This document shows, piece by piece, positions 15,371 through 24,268 of a stretch of 64,000 nucleotides of DNA. A program made the translations under genes and the position numbers. Within the stretch, counting starts at the first letter, position 1. The number at the start of each line of letters is the position of its first letter. Source of the stretch: Streptomyces cyaneus (GTDB lineage: Bacteria; Actinomycetota; Actinomycetes; Streptomycetales; Streptomycetaceae); contig NZ_RQJW01000007.1 in NCBI RefSeq assembly GCF_004028635.1, positions 1 to 64,000 of the forward strand, written 5' to 3'. Under the pieces are notes generated by a model. It was given only the letters and a program-made list of their open reading frames with translations, ran no database searches and was not told the origin of the DNA.

Positions 15371-17167
15371 CTACGACGTCGACGGGCTCGGATCGCCATT
15401 GCCACTGGGCGGCGGCGTCGAGCCCCCCGGGTCGGACGGCCCCGATGGACCCGACGGCGAGGGATCGCCGGCCGTGGGCGTCGGATCGGGCGACGAGGGC
15501 GGCGGCTCGCTGGGCATGGGGTCGGGCGGAGCCGAGGTCGTCGGCGTCGGATCGGGCCCGGAGGACGAGGGTGGCGGGCTGCCGGGCGTCCCGGGGTCGG
15601 TCGGATCGCCGGGATGGGTGGGGTCGGTGGGATACGGGTCCGGGCCGGGGCCTGGGTCGGACGGGCTGGGGGCGGTGCCGTAGCCCGCGATGGAGACGAG
15701 GGCGCCGGCGGGTGAGATCGCCAGGCGCGCGCTCCAGTACCCGGACGGCTCGCGCAGATGGTCGATGTACACCTTGATCGTCAACGACTCGCCGGGCGCC
15801 AGCGTTCCCGTCGACTGACTCAGATAGAGCCAGTGCGCCCCGGTGCTCGCAGACCAGCGCACCGGCGCGCGCCCCGTCGCCCTCAGGGTGACGAGCGTGG
15901 TGTCGCCGCTGTTGTCGGCCGACACCTCCAGGTGTCCGGCGCCCGCCCCGCGCGCGCCGCTGACGCTGATGACCTCCACGGAGACGTCGGGGCTGTCTCG
16001 ATCGTCGAAGCGGTCACCGCGCTTGGCGCTCGCGTTGCCGGCGTTCTCGTAGCCGCCGTCCGCGGCCTCCCCGTCGAGGCTGCCGGGACCGTGCGCCTCG
16101 CTCGCGCTGGCCGAGTGGCCGTCGACGCCCTCGCCGGTCGGGGTGGACCGGTAGGCGGCCCACAGGGCGAGGACCGGGGCGGCGACGACGGTGGCGACGA
16201 CCGTCGTGGTGACGGCACGCGCGCGTAGCCGGTCCCTGCGGGCGGCGCGATCCTTCGGGTCCATCGGGAAGCCACGCCGGTCGAAGCGCGGCACGGCGGC
16301 GCCCCGCGCGCGTGGGTGGTGCGCCAGGGCCATGTGCAGGGCCGCGCGGGGTGCCTCCAGGACGGGCAGTTCGGCGGGGGTGACGGCCGCGCCGGGCCAG
16401 CGGCCTGGCACCGCGCGCTCGGCGGTACGGCGACAGCGCGGACAGTCGTCGACGTGCCGGACGAGCTCGCGGCGCAGGGCGGTGCCGAGCACGAGCTGGT
16501 TGTCGCCGGTGAGGCGGGCCACGCTCGGACAGGCGCCGGTCTCGACTACGGCGAGGGCCGCGCGTGTGCGCTCGACCTCGCAGGCGGCGGAGGCGAGCAG
16601 CTCGCGGGCGGCGGCCAGGTCCAGGCCGAGGACGGCGGCGACCTCCTGGGCGGCGAGGTGGTGGCGTACGGCGAGTTCGAGGGCCTCGCGCTGCTCCGGG
16701 GTGGTGCCGGCGGCCTCCGGCCAGGCGAGCAGGGCGAGTTCGCGGCGCCGCTGCTCCTGGACCTCGTCGGAGACGGGCGGGGAGGCGGCCTTCGGCCCCG
16801 TCTGCCGATGGGCGGCGGACCGGCCGGCCGCATGGCTGCCCAGACGTTTCTGCTTGGCCTCGGCCAGCTTGCGCAGACACGCCCAGCGGGCCAGTGCGTA
16901 CAGCCAGGGCCGCCGGTCCGCAGCAGCCTCCGGTGCCCGCTGCCCGCGCCGCTCGGCGAGCGCGAGGGCGTCGCCGAGGGCGGCGGTCGCGGTGTCGTGG
17001 TCGCACAGGACGGACAGGCAGTAGGTGAACAGCCCGTCCAGATACGGCTCGTAGCGCGCGGGCGGCCGCTGCGCCAACGTACGCGCCGCCCCACGATCAC
17101 GCGCCTCCCGGTGCGCTCGATGGGCGCCGGCGGTGCGGGTCGAGGTCTCCGGACTGCTGCTCATCAT
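15371..17167 (-). CDS. Sigma-like/zinc-finger membrane protein with extracytoplasmic BACON-type domain
   Basis: 598 aa. Residues about 30-200 resemble a degenerate ECF sigma factor: a region-2-like helix set (LFTYCLSVLCDHDTATAALGDAL ... WLYALARWACLRKL) and a region-4-like helix-turn-helix (TPEQREALELAVRHHLAAQEVAAVLGL). Next comes an anti-sigma-like zinc finger (HVDDCPRCRRTAE), a membrane segment near residues 314-335 (AVTTTVVATVVAAPVLALWA), then an outer part with a BACON/immunoglobulin-like domain (PVRWSASTGAHWLYLSQSTG, LTIKVYIDHL) and a long Pro/Ser/Asp tail. The start is one of two tandem ATGs (17167 or 17164). Whether the sigma-like part still binds polymerase is unknown. Confidence 0.78.
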   Translation of the reverse strand: MMSSSPETSTRTAGAHRAHREARDRGAARTLAQRPPARYEPYLDGLFTYCLSVLCDHDTATAALGDALALAERRGQRAPEAAADRRPWLYALARWACLRKLAEAKQKRLGSHAAGRSAAHRQTGPKAASPPVSDEVQEQRRRELALLAWPEAAGTTPEQREALELAVRHHLAAQEVAAVLGLDLAAARELLASAACEVERTRAALAVVETGACPSVARLTGDNQLVLGTALRRELVRHVDDCPRCRRTAERAVPGRWPGAAVTPAELPVLEAPRAALHMALAHHPRARGAAVPRFDRRGFPMDPKDRAARRDRLRARAVTTTVVATVVAAPVLALWAAYRSTPTGEGVDGHSASASEAHGPGSLDGEAADGGYENAGNASAKRGDRFDDRDSPDVSVEVISVSGARGAGAGHLEVSADNSGDTTLVTLRATGRAPVRWSASTGAHWLYLSQSTGTLAPGESLTIKVYIDHLREPSGYWSARLAISPAGALVSIAGYGTAPSPSDPGPGPDPYPTDPTHPGDPTDPGTPGSPPPSSSGPDPTPTTSAPPDPMPSEPPPSSPDPTPTAGDPSPSGPSGPSDPGGSTPPPSGNGDPSPSTS

Positions 17168-17370
17168 TGGTGGACCGTAGGGGGCCGCGAGCGGCGCCTT
17201 CTCCCTGCTTGAGCTCTTTTAATCCATACGGGTGAAACGATCCCTCAATAGAGGACAGGAACGCCGAATTCCATGGTCTGTGCATGACGAAGCGGCGCCG
17301 CGGCAGTCCGGAGCGGCTCTGTCCACGCAGCCGTACGGCGTTGTCAGTGGGCTCGGTTACGGTTCTTCGC

Positions 17371-18780
17371 ATGGCTGCCCGTACCAAGACCACGAAGGAC
17401 CGCCCGTCCTACCGCTGCACGGAGTGCGGCTGGCAGACGGCCAAGTGGCTCGGCCGCTGCCCCGAGTGCCAGGCATGGGGGACGGTCGAGGAGTACGGCG
17501 CGCCCGCGGTCCGCACGACGACGCCGGGGCGGGTGACGACGTCCGCGGTGCCCATCGGGCAGGTCGACGGGCGGCAGGCCACGGCGCGCTCCACCGGCGT
17601 GCCCGAGCTGGACCGCGTCCTCGGCGGTGGACTGGTGCCCGGAGCCGTCGTCCTCCTCGCGGGCGAACCCGGCGTCGGCAAGTCCACGCTGCTGCTCGAC
17701 GTGGCGGCCAAGTCGGCGAGCGACGCGCACCCCACGCTCTATGTCACCGGTGAGGAGTCGGCGAGCCAGGTGCGGCTGCGCGCCGACCGCATCGGCGCCA
17801 TCGACGACCATCTGTATCTCGCCGCCGAGACCGATCTGGCCGCCGTGCTCGGCCACTTGGACGCGGTGAAGCCGTCGCTGCTCATCCTCGACTCCGTACA
17901 GACCGTGGCCTCCCCGGAGATCGACGGCGCACCCGGCGGCATGGCCCAGGTCCGCGAGGTGGCCGGCGCCCTGATCCGGGCCTCCAAGGACCGCGGGATG
18001 TCCACGCTCCTTGTGGGACACGTCACCAAGGACGGCGCCATCGCCGGACCCCGCCTCCTCGAACACCTCGTGGACGTGGTGCTCCACTTCGAGGGCGACC
18101 GGCACGCGCGCCTGCGTCTCGTACGGGGCGTCAAGAACCGCTACGGCGCGACGGACGAGGTCGGCTGCTTCGAACTGCACGATGAGGGCATCACGGGTCT
18201 TACCGACCCGAGCGGACTTTTCCTGACCCGTCGGGCCGAACCGGTCCCCGGCACCTGCCTGACGGTCACCCTGGAGGGCCGCCGCCCCCTGGTGGCCGAG
18301 GTCCAGGCGCTCACGGTCGACTCGCAGATCCCCTCGCCCCGCCGTACGACGTCCGGCCTGGAGACCTCCCGGGTCTCGATGATGCTGGCCGTACTCGAAC
18401 AGCGCGGCCGGATCAGCGCGCTCGGCAAGCGGGACATCTACTCCGCGACGGTCGGCGGAGTGAAGCTCTCCGAGCCCGCGGCCGACCTCGCCGTCGCCCT
18501 CGCGCTGGCGTCCGCCGCCAGTGACACACCTCTCCCCAAGAACCTCGTCGCGATCGGTGAGGTGGGCCTCGCGGGCGAGGTCAGACGGGTCACCGGCGTG
18601 CAGCGCAGGCTCGCCGAAGCCCACCGCCTGGGCTTCACGCACGCGCTCGTGCCGGGCGACCCGGGCAAGATCCCTGCGGGCATGAAGGTGCTGGAAGTGG
18701 CCGACATAGGGGACGCCCTCCGGGTCCTTCCGCGCTCGCGTCGTCGAGAGGCCCCACGGGACGAGGAGGACCGCCGGTAG
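17371..18780 (+). CDS. radA: DNA repair protein RadA (Sms)
   Basis: 469-aa RecA-like ATPase and branch-migration factor. The N-terminal C4 zinc finger is CTECGWQTAKWLGRCPEC, Walker A is GEPGVGKST (about residues 95-103), the RadA-specific KNRYG motif is present, and a C-terminal Lon-protease-like domain includes LPKNLVAIGEVGLAGEVR. The ATG at 17371 starts MAARTKTTKDRPSYRC, as in other actinobacterial RadA proteins. disA follows 81 bp downstream on the same strand, an arrangement also found in Firmicutes and mycobacteria, where RadA binds DisA and inhibits its c-di-AMP synthesis. Confidence 0.96.
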   Translation: MAARTKTTKDRPSYRCTECGWQTAKWLGRCPECQAWGTVEEYGAPAVRTTTPGRVTTSAVPIGQVDGRQATARSTGVPELDRVLGGGLVPGAVVLLAGEPGVGKSTLLLDVAAKSASDAHPTLYVTGEESASQVRLRADRIGAIDDHLYLAAETDLAAVLGHLDAVKPSLLILDSVQTVASPEIDGAPGGMAQVREVAGALIRASKDRGMSTLLVGHVTKDGAIAGPRLLEHLVDVVLHFEGDRHARLRLVRGVKNRYGATDEVGCFELHDEGITGLTDPSGLFLTRRAEPVPGTCLTVTLEGRRPLVAEVQALTVDSQIPSPRRTTSGLETSRVSMMLAVLEQRGRISALGKRDIYSATVGGVKLSEPAADLAVALALASAASDTPLPKNLVAIGEVGLAGEVRRVTGVQRRLAEAHRLGFTHALVPGDPGKIPAGMKVLEVADIGDALRVLPRSRRREAPRDEEDRR

Positions 18781-18861
18781 ACTTTGCCCTGGTCTCGCCC
18801 GTCCGTACGAACCAAGTGTGCGAAACGGGAGCGCCCCAGAACCTGCGACCGGAGGAGTGCA

Positions 18862-19986
18862 GTGGCAGCCAACGACCGGGGAGCAGCTCCCGGAAAGTCC
18901 GGTGGGAGTGCCGGTTCCGATGGCCTGATGCGCGCCTCGCTGAGCGCGGTGGCTCCCGGCACAGCCCTGCGCGACGGACTGGAGCGAGTGCTCCGCGGCA
19001 ACACCGGCGGGCTCATCGTGCTCGGCTTCGACAAGACCGTCGAGACGATGTGTACGGGCGGATTCGTCCTGGATGTCGAGTTCGCGGCGACGCGGCTGCG
19101 GGAGCTGTGCAAGCTCGACGGCGGCATCGTGCTGTCGTCGGACCTGTCGAAGATCCTGCGGGCGGGCGTGCAGTTCGTGCCCGACGCGACGATCCCGACG
19201 GAGGAGACGGGCACCCGGCACCGCACGGCGGACCGGGTCAGCAAGCAGGTCGGCTTCCCGGTGGTGTCGGTATCCCAGTCGATGCGGCTCATCGCGCTGT
19301 ACGTCGACGGTCAGCGCCGCGTCCTGGAGGACTCGGCGGCGATCCTCTCCCGCGCCAACCAGGCCCTTGCGACCCTGGAGCGTTACAAGCTCCGCCTCGA
19401 CGAGGTCGCGGGAACGTTGTCAGCGCTGGAGATCGAGGACCTGGTGACGGTCCGCGACGTCTCCGCGGTCGCCCAGCGACTGGAGATGGTGCGCCGTATC
19501 GCGACCGAGATCGCCGAGTACGTGGTGGAACTGGGCACCGACGGACGCCTCCTCGCCCTCCAGTTGGACGAGTTGATCGCGGGCGTGGAGCCCGAGCGCG
19601 AACTCGTGGTGCGCGACTACGTCCCGGAGCCGACCGCCAAGCGTTCCCGCACGGTCGACGAGGCCCTGTACGAGCTGGACGCCCTCACTCACGCCGAGCT
19701 CCTGGAACTGGCCACCGTGGCAAGAGCGTTGGGCTACACCGGTTCTCCGGAGGCGCTGGACTCGGCGGTCTCCCCGCGCGGCTTCCGCCTCCTGGCCAAG
19801 GTGCCGAGACTGCCCGGCGCGATCATCGACCGCCTGGTGGAGCACTTCGGCGGCCTGCAGAAGCTGCTCGCCGCGAGCGTGGACGACCTGCAGACCGTGG
19901 ACGGCGTGGGCGAGGCCCGGGCGCGCAGCGTGCGGGAGGGGCTGTCGCGGCTGGCAGAGAGCTCGATCCTGGAGCGGTACGTCTAG
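18862..19986 (+). CDS. disA: DNA integrity scanning diadenylate cyclase DisA
   Basis: 374 aa, the length typical of actinobacterial DisA. The N-terminal DAC domain has LDGGIVLSSD (DGA-type motif) and GTRHRTADR (RHR motif) for condensing two ATP to c-di-AMP. The middle spine is helical, and the C-terminal helix-hairpin-helix region (LLAASVDDLQTVDGVGEARARSV) binds branched DNA. The GTG at 18862 is fixed by GGAGGA 5-10 nt upstream. It follows radA closely. An 8-bp inverted repeat lies after the stop. c-di-AMP in Streptomyces affects osmotic balance and cell-wall hydrolase riboswitches. Confidence 0.96.
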   Translation: MAANDRGAAPGKSGGSAGSDGLMRASLSAVAPGTALRDGLERVLRGNTGGLIVLGFDKTVETMCTGGFVLDVEFAATRLRELCKLDGGIVLSSDLSKILRAGVQFVPDATIPTEETGTRHRTADRVSKQVGFPVVSVSQSMRLIALYVDGQRRVLEDSAAILSRANQALATLERYKLRLDEVAGTLSALEIEDLVTVRDVSAVAQRLEMVRRIATEIAEYVVELGTDGRLLALQLDELIAGVEPERELVVRDYVPEPTAKRSRTVDEALYELDALTHAELLELATVARALGYTGSPEALDSAVSPRGFRLLAKVPRLPGAIIDRLVEHFGGLQKLLAASVDDLQTVDGVGEARARSVREGLSRLAESSILERYV

Positions 19987-19997
19987 TAGGCCGGTGC

Positions 19998-20023
19998 GTC
20001 TACAGGCCAGTACCTCTGTAGAC
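19998..20023. terminator. Hairpin after disA
   Basis: Perfect 8-bp inverted repeat GTCTACAG (19998-20005) / CTGTAGAC (20016-20023) with a 10-nt loop, between the convergent disA gene and the secreted-protein gene. No T-tract. Confidence 0.5.
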
Positions 20024-20057
20024 CGACGGCCCGTCGCGGCCCCTCCCCGCGGAGCGC

Positions 20058-20882
20058 TCAGTCGTTCTCCAGCACGAACGACGTCTGCGCCGTCCCGAAC
20101 CCGGGCGTCTTCGCCTCGACCAGATACGTCCCCGCCCCGGCCGACCCCGCGGCGGGCGTCGCGCACTGCGGAGCGCTCGCCTGGCGGTCCCACTTCACCG
20201 TGTACGTGATGTGCGAACCCGCGGGCACCCGGAACACCAGGCTGCCGGAGACCTTCGGGCAGTCGGCGGAGGACCAGAAGTCGTCCTCGGCTCCCGCCTG
20301 GGTGATCGTCACCACCGAGTTCTTCGGGCCGAGATCGATCTTGCAGTCGTAGCTGGAGGTGTTGGTCGCGGTCAGCAGCAGGGCGGGCGTCCGGCCGGGC
20401 TCGTACGCGTTGTGGAGGCTGCTCACCGTCAACTTCACCGCGCCCGCGATGCAGTCGGTCAGCGTGGAGCCCGCAGCGACCGTGTCGTCCACGCCGACGC
20501 CGGTCCCCGAGCCGCCACCCGCCGATCCGCTGCCCGAGCCGTCCGACCCGGCGGAGCCCTCGGAACCGTCACCCCCGGTACCCGTGCCGGAGCCGTCACC
20601 GGAGCCCGACCCGCCGGAGTCCCCGCCGCCGGGCGACTCGTCCCGCCCGCCCGGCGCTTGACTGATCGCCGGCCCCGAACCCGTCGGTCCCGGCGTGATC
20701 GTCGAGGGCCCGGGGTTCTTGCCGTCGGACCCGCCCGCGTTGTTCTTGCCGCCTCCGCCGCCCGAGGTCAACACCCAGGTGGTCAGCAGCGCCAACACGG
20801 CGACCACGGACAGCATGACAACCCTCCGTCGCCAGTAGATGGAGGAGGGAAGCGGCCCGACAGGATTGCGCAGAGATCCCAC
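20058..20882 (-). CDS. Membrane-anchored secreted protein with Gly/Ser-rich linker
   Basis: About 274 aa. The N-terminus VGSLRNPVGPLPSSIYWRRRVVML leads into one membrane segment (LSVVAVLALLTTWVLTS, about 25-42), followed by about 90 residues of Gly/Ser/Asp/Pro low complexity. A C-terminal globular domain (from about residue 135) has two apparent Cys pairs (LTDCIAGAV, YDCKIDLG, SADCPKVSG, APQCATP) and looks like a beta-sandwich (DUF4232-like in general character). The GTG at 20882 is chosen because the arginines precede the membrane segment; an internal ATG (MLSVV) with GGAGGG upstream is an alternative. It faces disA. No function is known. Confidence 0.72.
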   Translation of the reverse strand: MGSLRNPVGPLPSSIYWRRRVVMLSVVAVLALLTTWVLTSGGGGGKNNAGGSDGKNPGPSTITPGPTGSGPAISQAPGGRDESPGGGDSGGSGSGDGSGTGTGGDGSEGSAGSDGSGSGSAGGGSGTGVGVDDTVAAGSTLTDCIAGAVKLTVSSLHNAYEPGRTPALLLTATNTSSYDCKIDLGPKNSVVTITQAGAEDDFWSSADCPKVSGSLVFRVPAGSHITYTVKWDRQASAPQCATPAAGSAGAGTYLVEAKTPGFGTAQTSFVLEND

Positions 20883-21082
20883 GGCGCAAACTGTACGAGA
20901 GATCGGTGCGTCAGCCTGCTCCACCCGCCGCCGAAGGCCCCAACTTTTCCGGATCATCATTCCGGAAGCCACTCGGCACCTACTCTGCGACGACCACCCC
21001 GCCACCCCTGTCTTCCGTCAGGTGCGGCACCTGACGATCGCAGGATGTGACGGTATCGCCCCGCCGCCTACGGTCCGTGACC

Positions 21083-21712
21083 ATGGACTTCGAGGACGCC
21101 GAGCTCTACGGGGACATCACCGACTTCGCCCGCGACACCCCAACGTGGGTACAACACACCGCCGAGATATGGACGGAGGCCGGACTGCTGCTGTTCGCCA
21201 CGCTGTTCGTCACCACCTGGTGGCGAGCCAGGCGCGACAGCACCCGGGCGTTCGCGATCGCGGCCCTTGCACCTCTGGCCACGGCTGTGGCGTACGTCTG
21301 CAGTGAGGTCCTCAAGTCCGTTGTCACGCAGGAGCGTCCGTGCCGGGCGATTCCGGAAGCAGTCACCCCTCTCAGTACCTGTCCGCCGCCCGGCGACTGG
21401 TCCTTCCCCAGCAATCACGCCGCCATCGCCGGCGCCGCCGCCGTCACCCTGGCCCTGACCGGGCGCGCACTCCTGTGGCTGACGGCACCCCTCGCCCTTC
21501 TCATGGCCTTCTCCCGCGTCTTCGTCGGCGTGCACTACCCGCACGACGTCGCCGCGGGCCTCGTCTTCGGCGCGCTGGTCGCGATGGCGGTCGTACGACT
21601 GACCACACGCCCGGCGACACGGCTGGCGGAAGCGATGCGCGCGGCGTCCGCACCGGCGTTCGTACGGTGGTTGACCGGGCGGGAGCGGTCCGGGCTGTCG
21701 TATCGCCGCTGA
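21083..21712 (+). CDS. PAP2-family membrane phosphatase
   Basis: 209 aa, five or six membrane segments. All three PAP2 catalytic motifs are visible: KSVVTQERPCR (C1), PSNHAA (C2, with Asn replacing the usual Gly) and SRVFVGVHYPHDV (C3). Such enzymes dephosphorylate lipid phosphates, for example phosphatidic acid or undecaprenyl pyrophosphate, on the outer face of the membrane. The ATG at 21083 gives the N-terminus MDFEDAELYGDITDFARDTP; a GTG six bases earlier is also possible. It is convergent with the response-regulator gene, with only 29 bp between the stops. Confidence 0.88.
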   Translation: MDFEDAELYGDITDFARDTPTWVQHTAEIWTEAGLLLFATLFVTTWWRARRDSTRAFAIAALAPLATAVAYVCSEVLKSVVTQERPCRAIPEAVTPLSTCPPPGDWSFPSNHAAIAGAAAVTLALTGRALLWLTAPLALLMAFSRVFVGVHYPHDVAAGLVFGALVAMAVVRLTTRPATRLAEAMRAASAPAFVRWLTGRERSGLSYRR

Positions 21713-21741
21713 ATTTCACGGCTCTGCCTCACAGCCCTTCC

Positions 21742-22404
21742 TCACAGCTGCTCCACCATCCCCGCCTCGTACGCCACGATCGCCGCCTGCACGCGGTTGC
21801 GTACGCCCAACCGGTCCAGTACCGCGCTCACATACGCCTTCACCGTGCCCTCGACGAGGTGCAGCCGGGCGGCGATCTCCGGGTTGGACAGGCCCGCGCC
21901 GACGAGCCCGAGCACCTCTCGCTCGCGCGGACTGAGCCCGGCCACGCGCGCGCGTGCGGCGGCCTCGCGGCCGAGTCGCCCGTCGCTGCCGCCCAAGCCG
22001 TCGATGACGTACCGCGCCACCTTCGGCGAGAGGAAGGCGGCGCCGCCCGCCACCGCCCGTACACCCGCGATCAGTTCGTACGGGTCCCCCGACTTCAGCA
22101 GGAAGCCGGTGGCGCCGCCGCCGAGTGCCCGGGCCACGTAGGCCTGTTCGGAGAAGGTGGTGAGCATCGCCACGGCCGTGCCGGGGACGGTCCGTACGAT
22201 CTCCTCGGCCGCCGCGAGCCCGTCCAGGCGGGGCATGCGGATGTCCAGCAGGGCCACGTCCGGCCGGTGCGCCCGGGTCAGCTCGACCGCCTCGCGCCCG
22301 TCCCCCGCCTCCGCGACGACCTCGGTCTCACCGCCACTCGCCAGGATGGCGCGCACACCGGCCCGCACCATCGCCTCGTCGTCGGCCAGCAGTACGCGGA
22401 TCAC
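21742..22404 (-). CDS. NarL/LuxR-family response regulator
   Basis: 220 aa. The receiver domain (1-120) has the acidic pair LLADDE, phospho-acceptor Asp in VALLDIRMPRLDG (about residue 53), and the conserved Lys in FLLKSGDP. A LuxR-type helix-turn-helix (LSPREREVLGLVGAGLSNPEIAARLHLVEGTVKAYVSAVL) forms the C-terminus. It begins at a GTG that overlaps the stop of the upstream histidine kinase gene (GTGA), so the pair is coupled and cognate. Targets unknown. Confidence 0.95.
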   Translation of the reverse strand: MIRVLLADDEAMVRAGVRAILASGGETEVVAEAGDGREAVELTRAHRPDVALLDIRMPRLDGLAAAEEIVRTVPGTAVAMLTTFSEQAYVARALGGGATGFLLKSGDPYELIAGVRAVAGGAAFLSPKVARYVIDGLGGSDGRLGREAAARARVAGLSPREREVLGLVGAGLSNPEIAARLHLVEGTVKAYVSAVLDRLGVRNRVQAAIVAYEAGMVEQL

Positions 22405-24071
22405 CGTGCGAACTCCTCATCTGCGGAAGGGCGTTGAGACAGGCCGGCCCTCGGGATCACGTCCTTGGCGACCAGCCGTTCCTCGTCGTCGAAACAGAGT
22501 CTGAAGTGGTCGACGGAGACGAGGAGTTCGCCGCTCGCGCGGTAGTAGCGGCAGTCGCTGTCCTTCGGGGGAGGCACGGGCGCGCGCTCCACGGGCGCGT
22601 CGCGCACGGTGCGGTCCGGCAGGACATGAGCGAGGTCACGGACCGACGTCCCGAGCTGCAGCTCGGCGTAGGCCGCGGGCGGCAGCACCGAGTGCGTCTC
22701 CGTGTACGCGTACCAGGCGAACCCCCCGCCCACGAGCACGACGCCCGCACCGACCGCACCCACGAGGGCGAGGGCGATGCGACGGCGAGCCTGGGTGAAG
22801 GGCGCGGCATACGGGGCCGGGCTCGGCGTCGGCGTCGGCGTCGGCCGTACCGTCGTAGCGACAGCCTGCTCGGGGACGTACGCCCGCACCCGGAAGCCGT
22901 CCCCGTACGGACCGGCCTCGAAGTCGCCGTCGACGGCGGTGACGGCGGCGCGGAGGGATTGCAGGCCGGTGCCGCCGGAGCGGGTCGGCGTGACCGGCGC
23001 CCCCTCGGCGACCATCACACCGTCGGCCATCACACCGTCGGCCATCACGCCCTCGGCCATCACGCCGCCAACCGACGAGCCCCGTCCGCTCGTCACCGTG
23101 ACCGTCGTACCGTCGGCTTCCCTTTCCTTGGCCGCTGCCACGGTGACCTCGGCACCCGGCGCATGCCGGGCCGCGTTGGTCAGCGCCTCGCGGACCACCC
23201 GGTACAGGACTCGCTCGGCGACCCCGCCCGGTTCCGGCGGGGAGTGGACCGTCTCCCACCGCACCGGCAGCCCCGACTCGGCGGCGCGTGCCACGAGTTG
23301 CTCGACGGTCTCCCCCGGCGGAGTCAGTGAGAGCGGCTCGTCCTCCTCCTCGCGCAGGACGCCGATGATGCGGTGCAGCCGGTCGGTGGCGTCGGCGGCG
23401 GCCGCGCGCAGGTCGGCGGCGGCGGTGCGGTGGTGGTCCGGGAGGTCGGGGGCGACCTGGAGGGCGCCCGCGCGCAGGGCGATCAGGCTCAGCTCGTGGC
23501 CCAGGGAGTCGTGCATGTCCTGGGCGATGCGGGCGCGTTCGCGCAGCCTGGCCCGCTCCTCGGCGATGCGCTGCTCGCCCTCCAGCCGCGCGGCCCGCGT
23601 CCAGCCCGCCTCGGCCAGCTGACGGCTCTGCCGCCAGTAGCGGCCACCGAGCCAGGGGAACACGCAGCCGAAGAGCAACGTGCCCGTCAGCACCACCCAT
23701 TCCGGCGCCGGATCGACCCCGAGGAGCGCGATCCTCGCCGTACCGAGACAGCCGACGCCCGCGAAGACGACCGCCGCCGGGCGCACCCGCTCCGCACGCA
23801 GCCCGAGCAGGAGCGCGAAGACGCCGAGCGCCGGGCCGTAGGAGACGGTGAACAGCGCAGGGGCGGCGGCCAGACTCAGTACGGCCGTCAGCCCGAAGGC
23901 CACCAAGGGGCACCGCCGGGCCACGGCGACGGCGGCGGTCAGCACGACCAGCCCCGCCACCTGCTGCCACACGGCACGCGGCTCGTTCAGCCCGAGACGG
24001 TCGGCCGTGAGCGCGGGCAGCGCGAGGGCGGCCCAGAGGAGGCAGGCCCGCCGTATTCGAGGACGTTCCAT
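22401..24071 (-). CDS. Histidine kinase with C-terminal membrane segment and outer domain
   Basis: 556 aa. Four or five N-terminal membrane segments (to about residue 150) are followed by a HisKA_3 dimerisation helix with phospho-His in QDMHDSLGHELSLIALRAG, and a degenerate ATPase region (LYRVVREALTNAARHAPGAEV; TGLQSLRAAVTAVDG). Unusually, a further membrane segment follows near residues 440-460 (IALALVGAVGAGVVLVGGGFAWYA), then about 90 residues with two cysteines (DSDCRYYRA, FRLCFDDEERL) resembling a small BamE-like fold. A 15-bp tandem repeat encodes GVMAD units in the ATPase region. It is coupled to the LuxR regulator. The outer C-terminal domain may be the sensor. Confidence 0.9.
   Translation of the reverse strand: MERPRIRRACLLWAALALPALTADRLGLNEPRAVWQQVAGLVVLTAAVAVARRCPLVAFGLTAVLSLAAAPALFTVSYGPALGVFALLLGLRAERVRPAAVVFAGVGCLGTARIALLGVDPAPEWVVLTGTLLFGCVFPWLGGRYWRQSRQLAEAGWTRAARLEGEQRIAEERARLRERARIAQDMHDSLGHELSLIALRAGALQVAPDLPDHHRTAAADLRAAAADATDRLHRIIGVLREEEDEPLSLTPPGETVEQLVARAAESGLPVRWETVHSPPEPGGVAERVLYRVVREALTNAARHAPGAEVTVAAAKEREADGTTVTVTSGRGSSVGGVMAEGVMADGVMADGVMVAEGAPVTPTRSGGTGLQSLRAAVTAVDGDFEAGPYGDGFRVRAYVPEQAVATTVRPTPTPTPSPAPYAAPFTQARRRIALALVGAVGAGVVLVGGGFAWYAYTETHSVLPPAAYAELQLGTSVRDLAHVLPDRTVRDAPVERAPVPPPKDSDCRYYRASGELLVSVDHFRLCFDDEERLVAKDVIPRAGLSQRPSADEEFAR
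23013..23069. repeat. 15-bp tandem repeat inside the histidine kinase gene
   Basis: The unit CATCACACCGTCGGC is repeated about 3.7 times (two exact, then diverged copies) and encodes GVMAD-type pentapeptides on the minus strand. The frame is kept, and it falls in a loop of the ATPase domain. Confidence 0.8.
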
Positions 24072-24268
24072 CCGCCCGACGCTACAAGCGGCCGGCGGGG
24101 AGCCACTGCTGCCGATCGTCAGGTGCGGAACGACCCTCTGATGTCAGGTGGCGACCACCGCACCCCGCAACCACCACACCGCGCAGCCACCACACCCCGC
24201 AGCCACCAACGCACCGGCACCACCACCTACCCACCCGACCGCCACCGACATGGCAGGATCGGAAGGCC

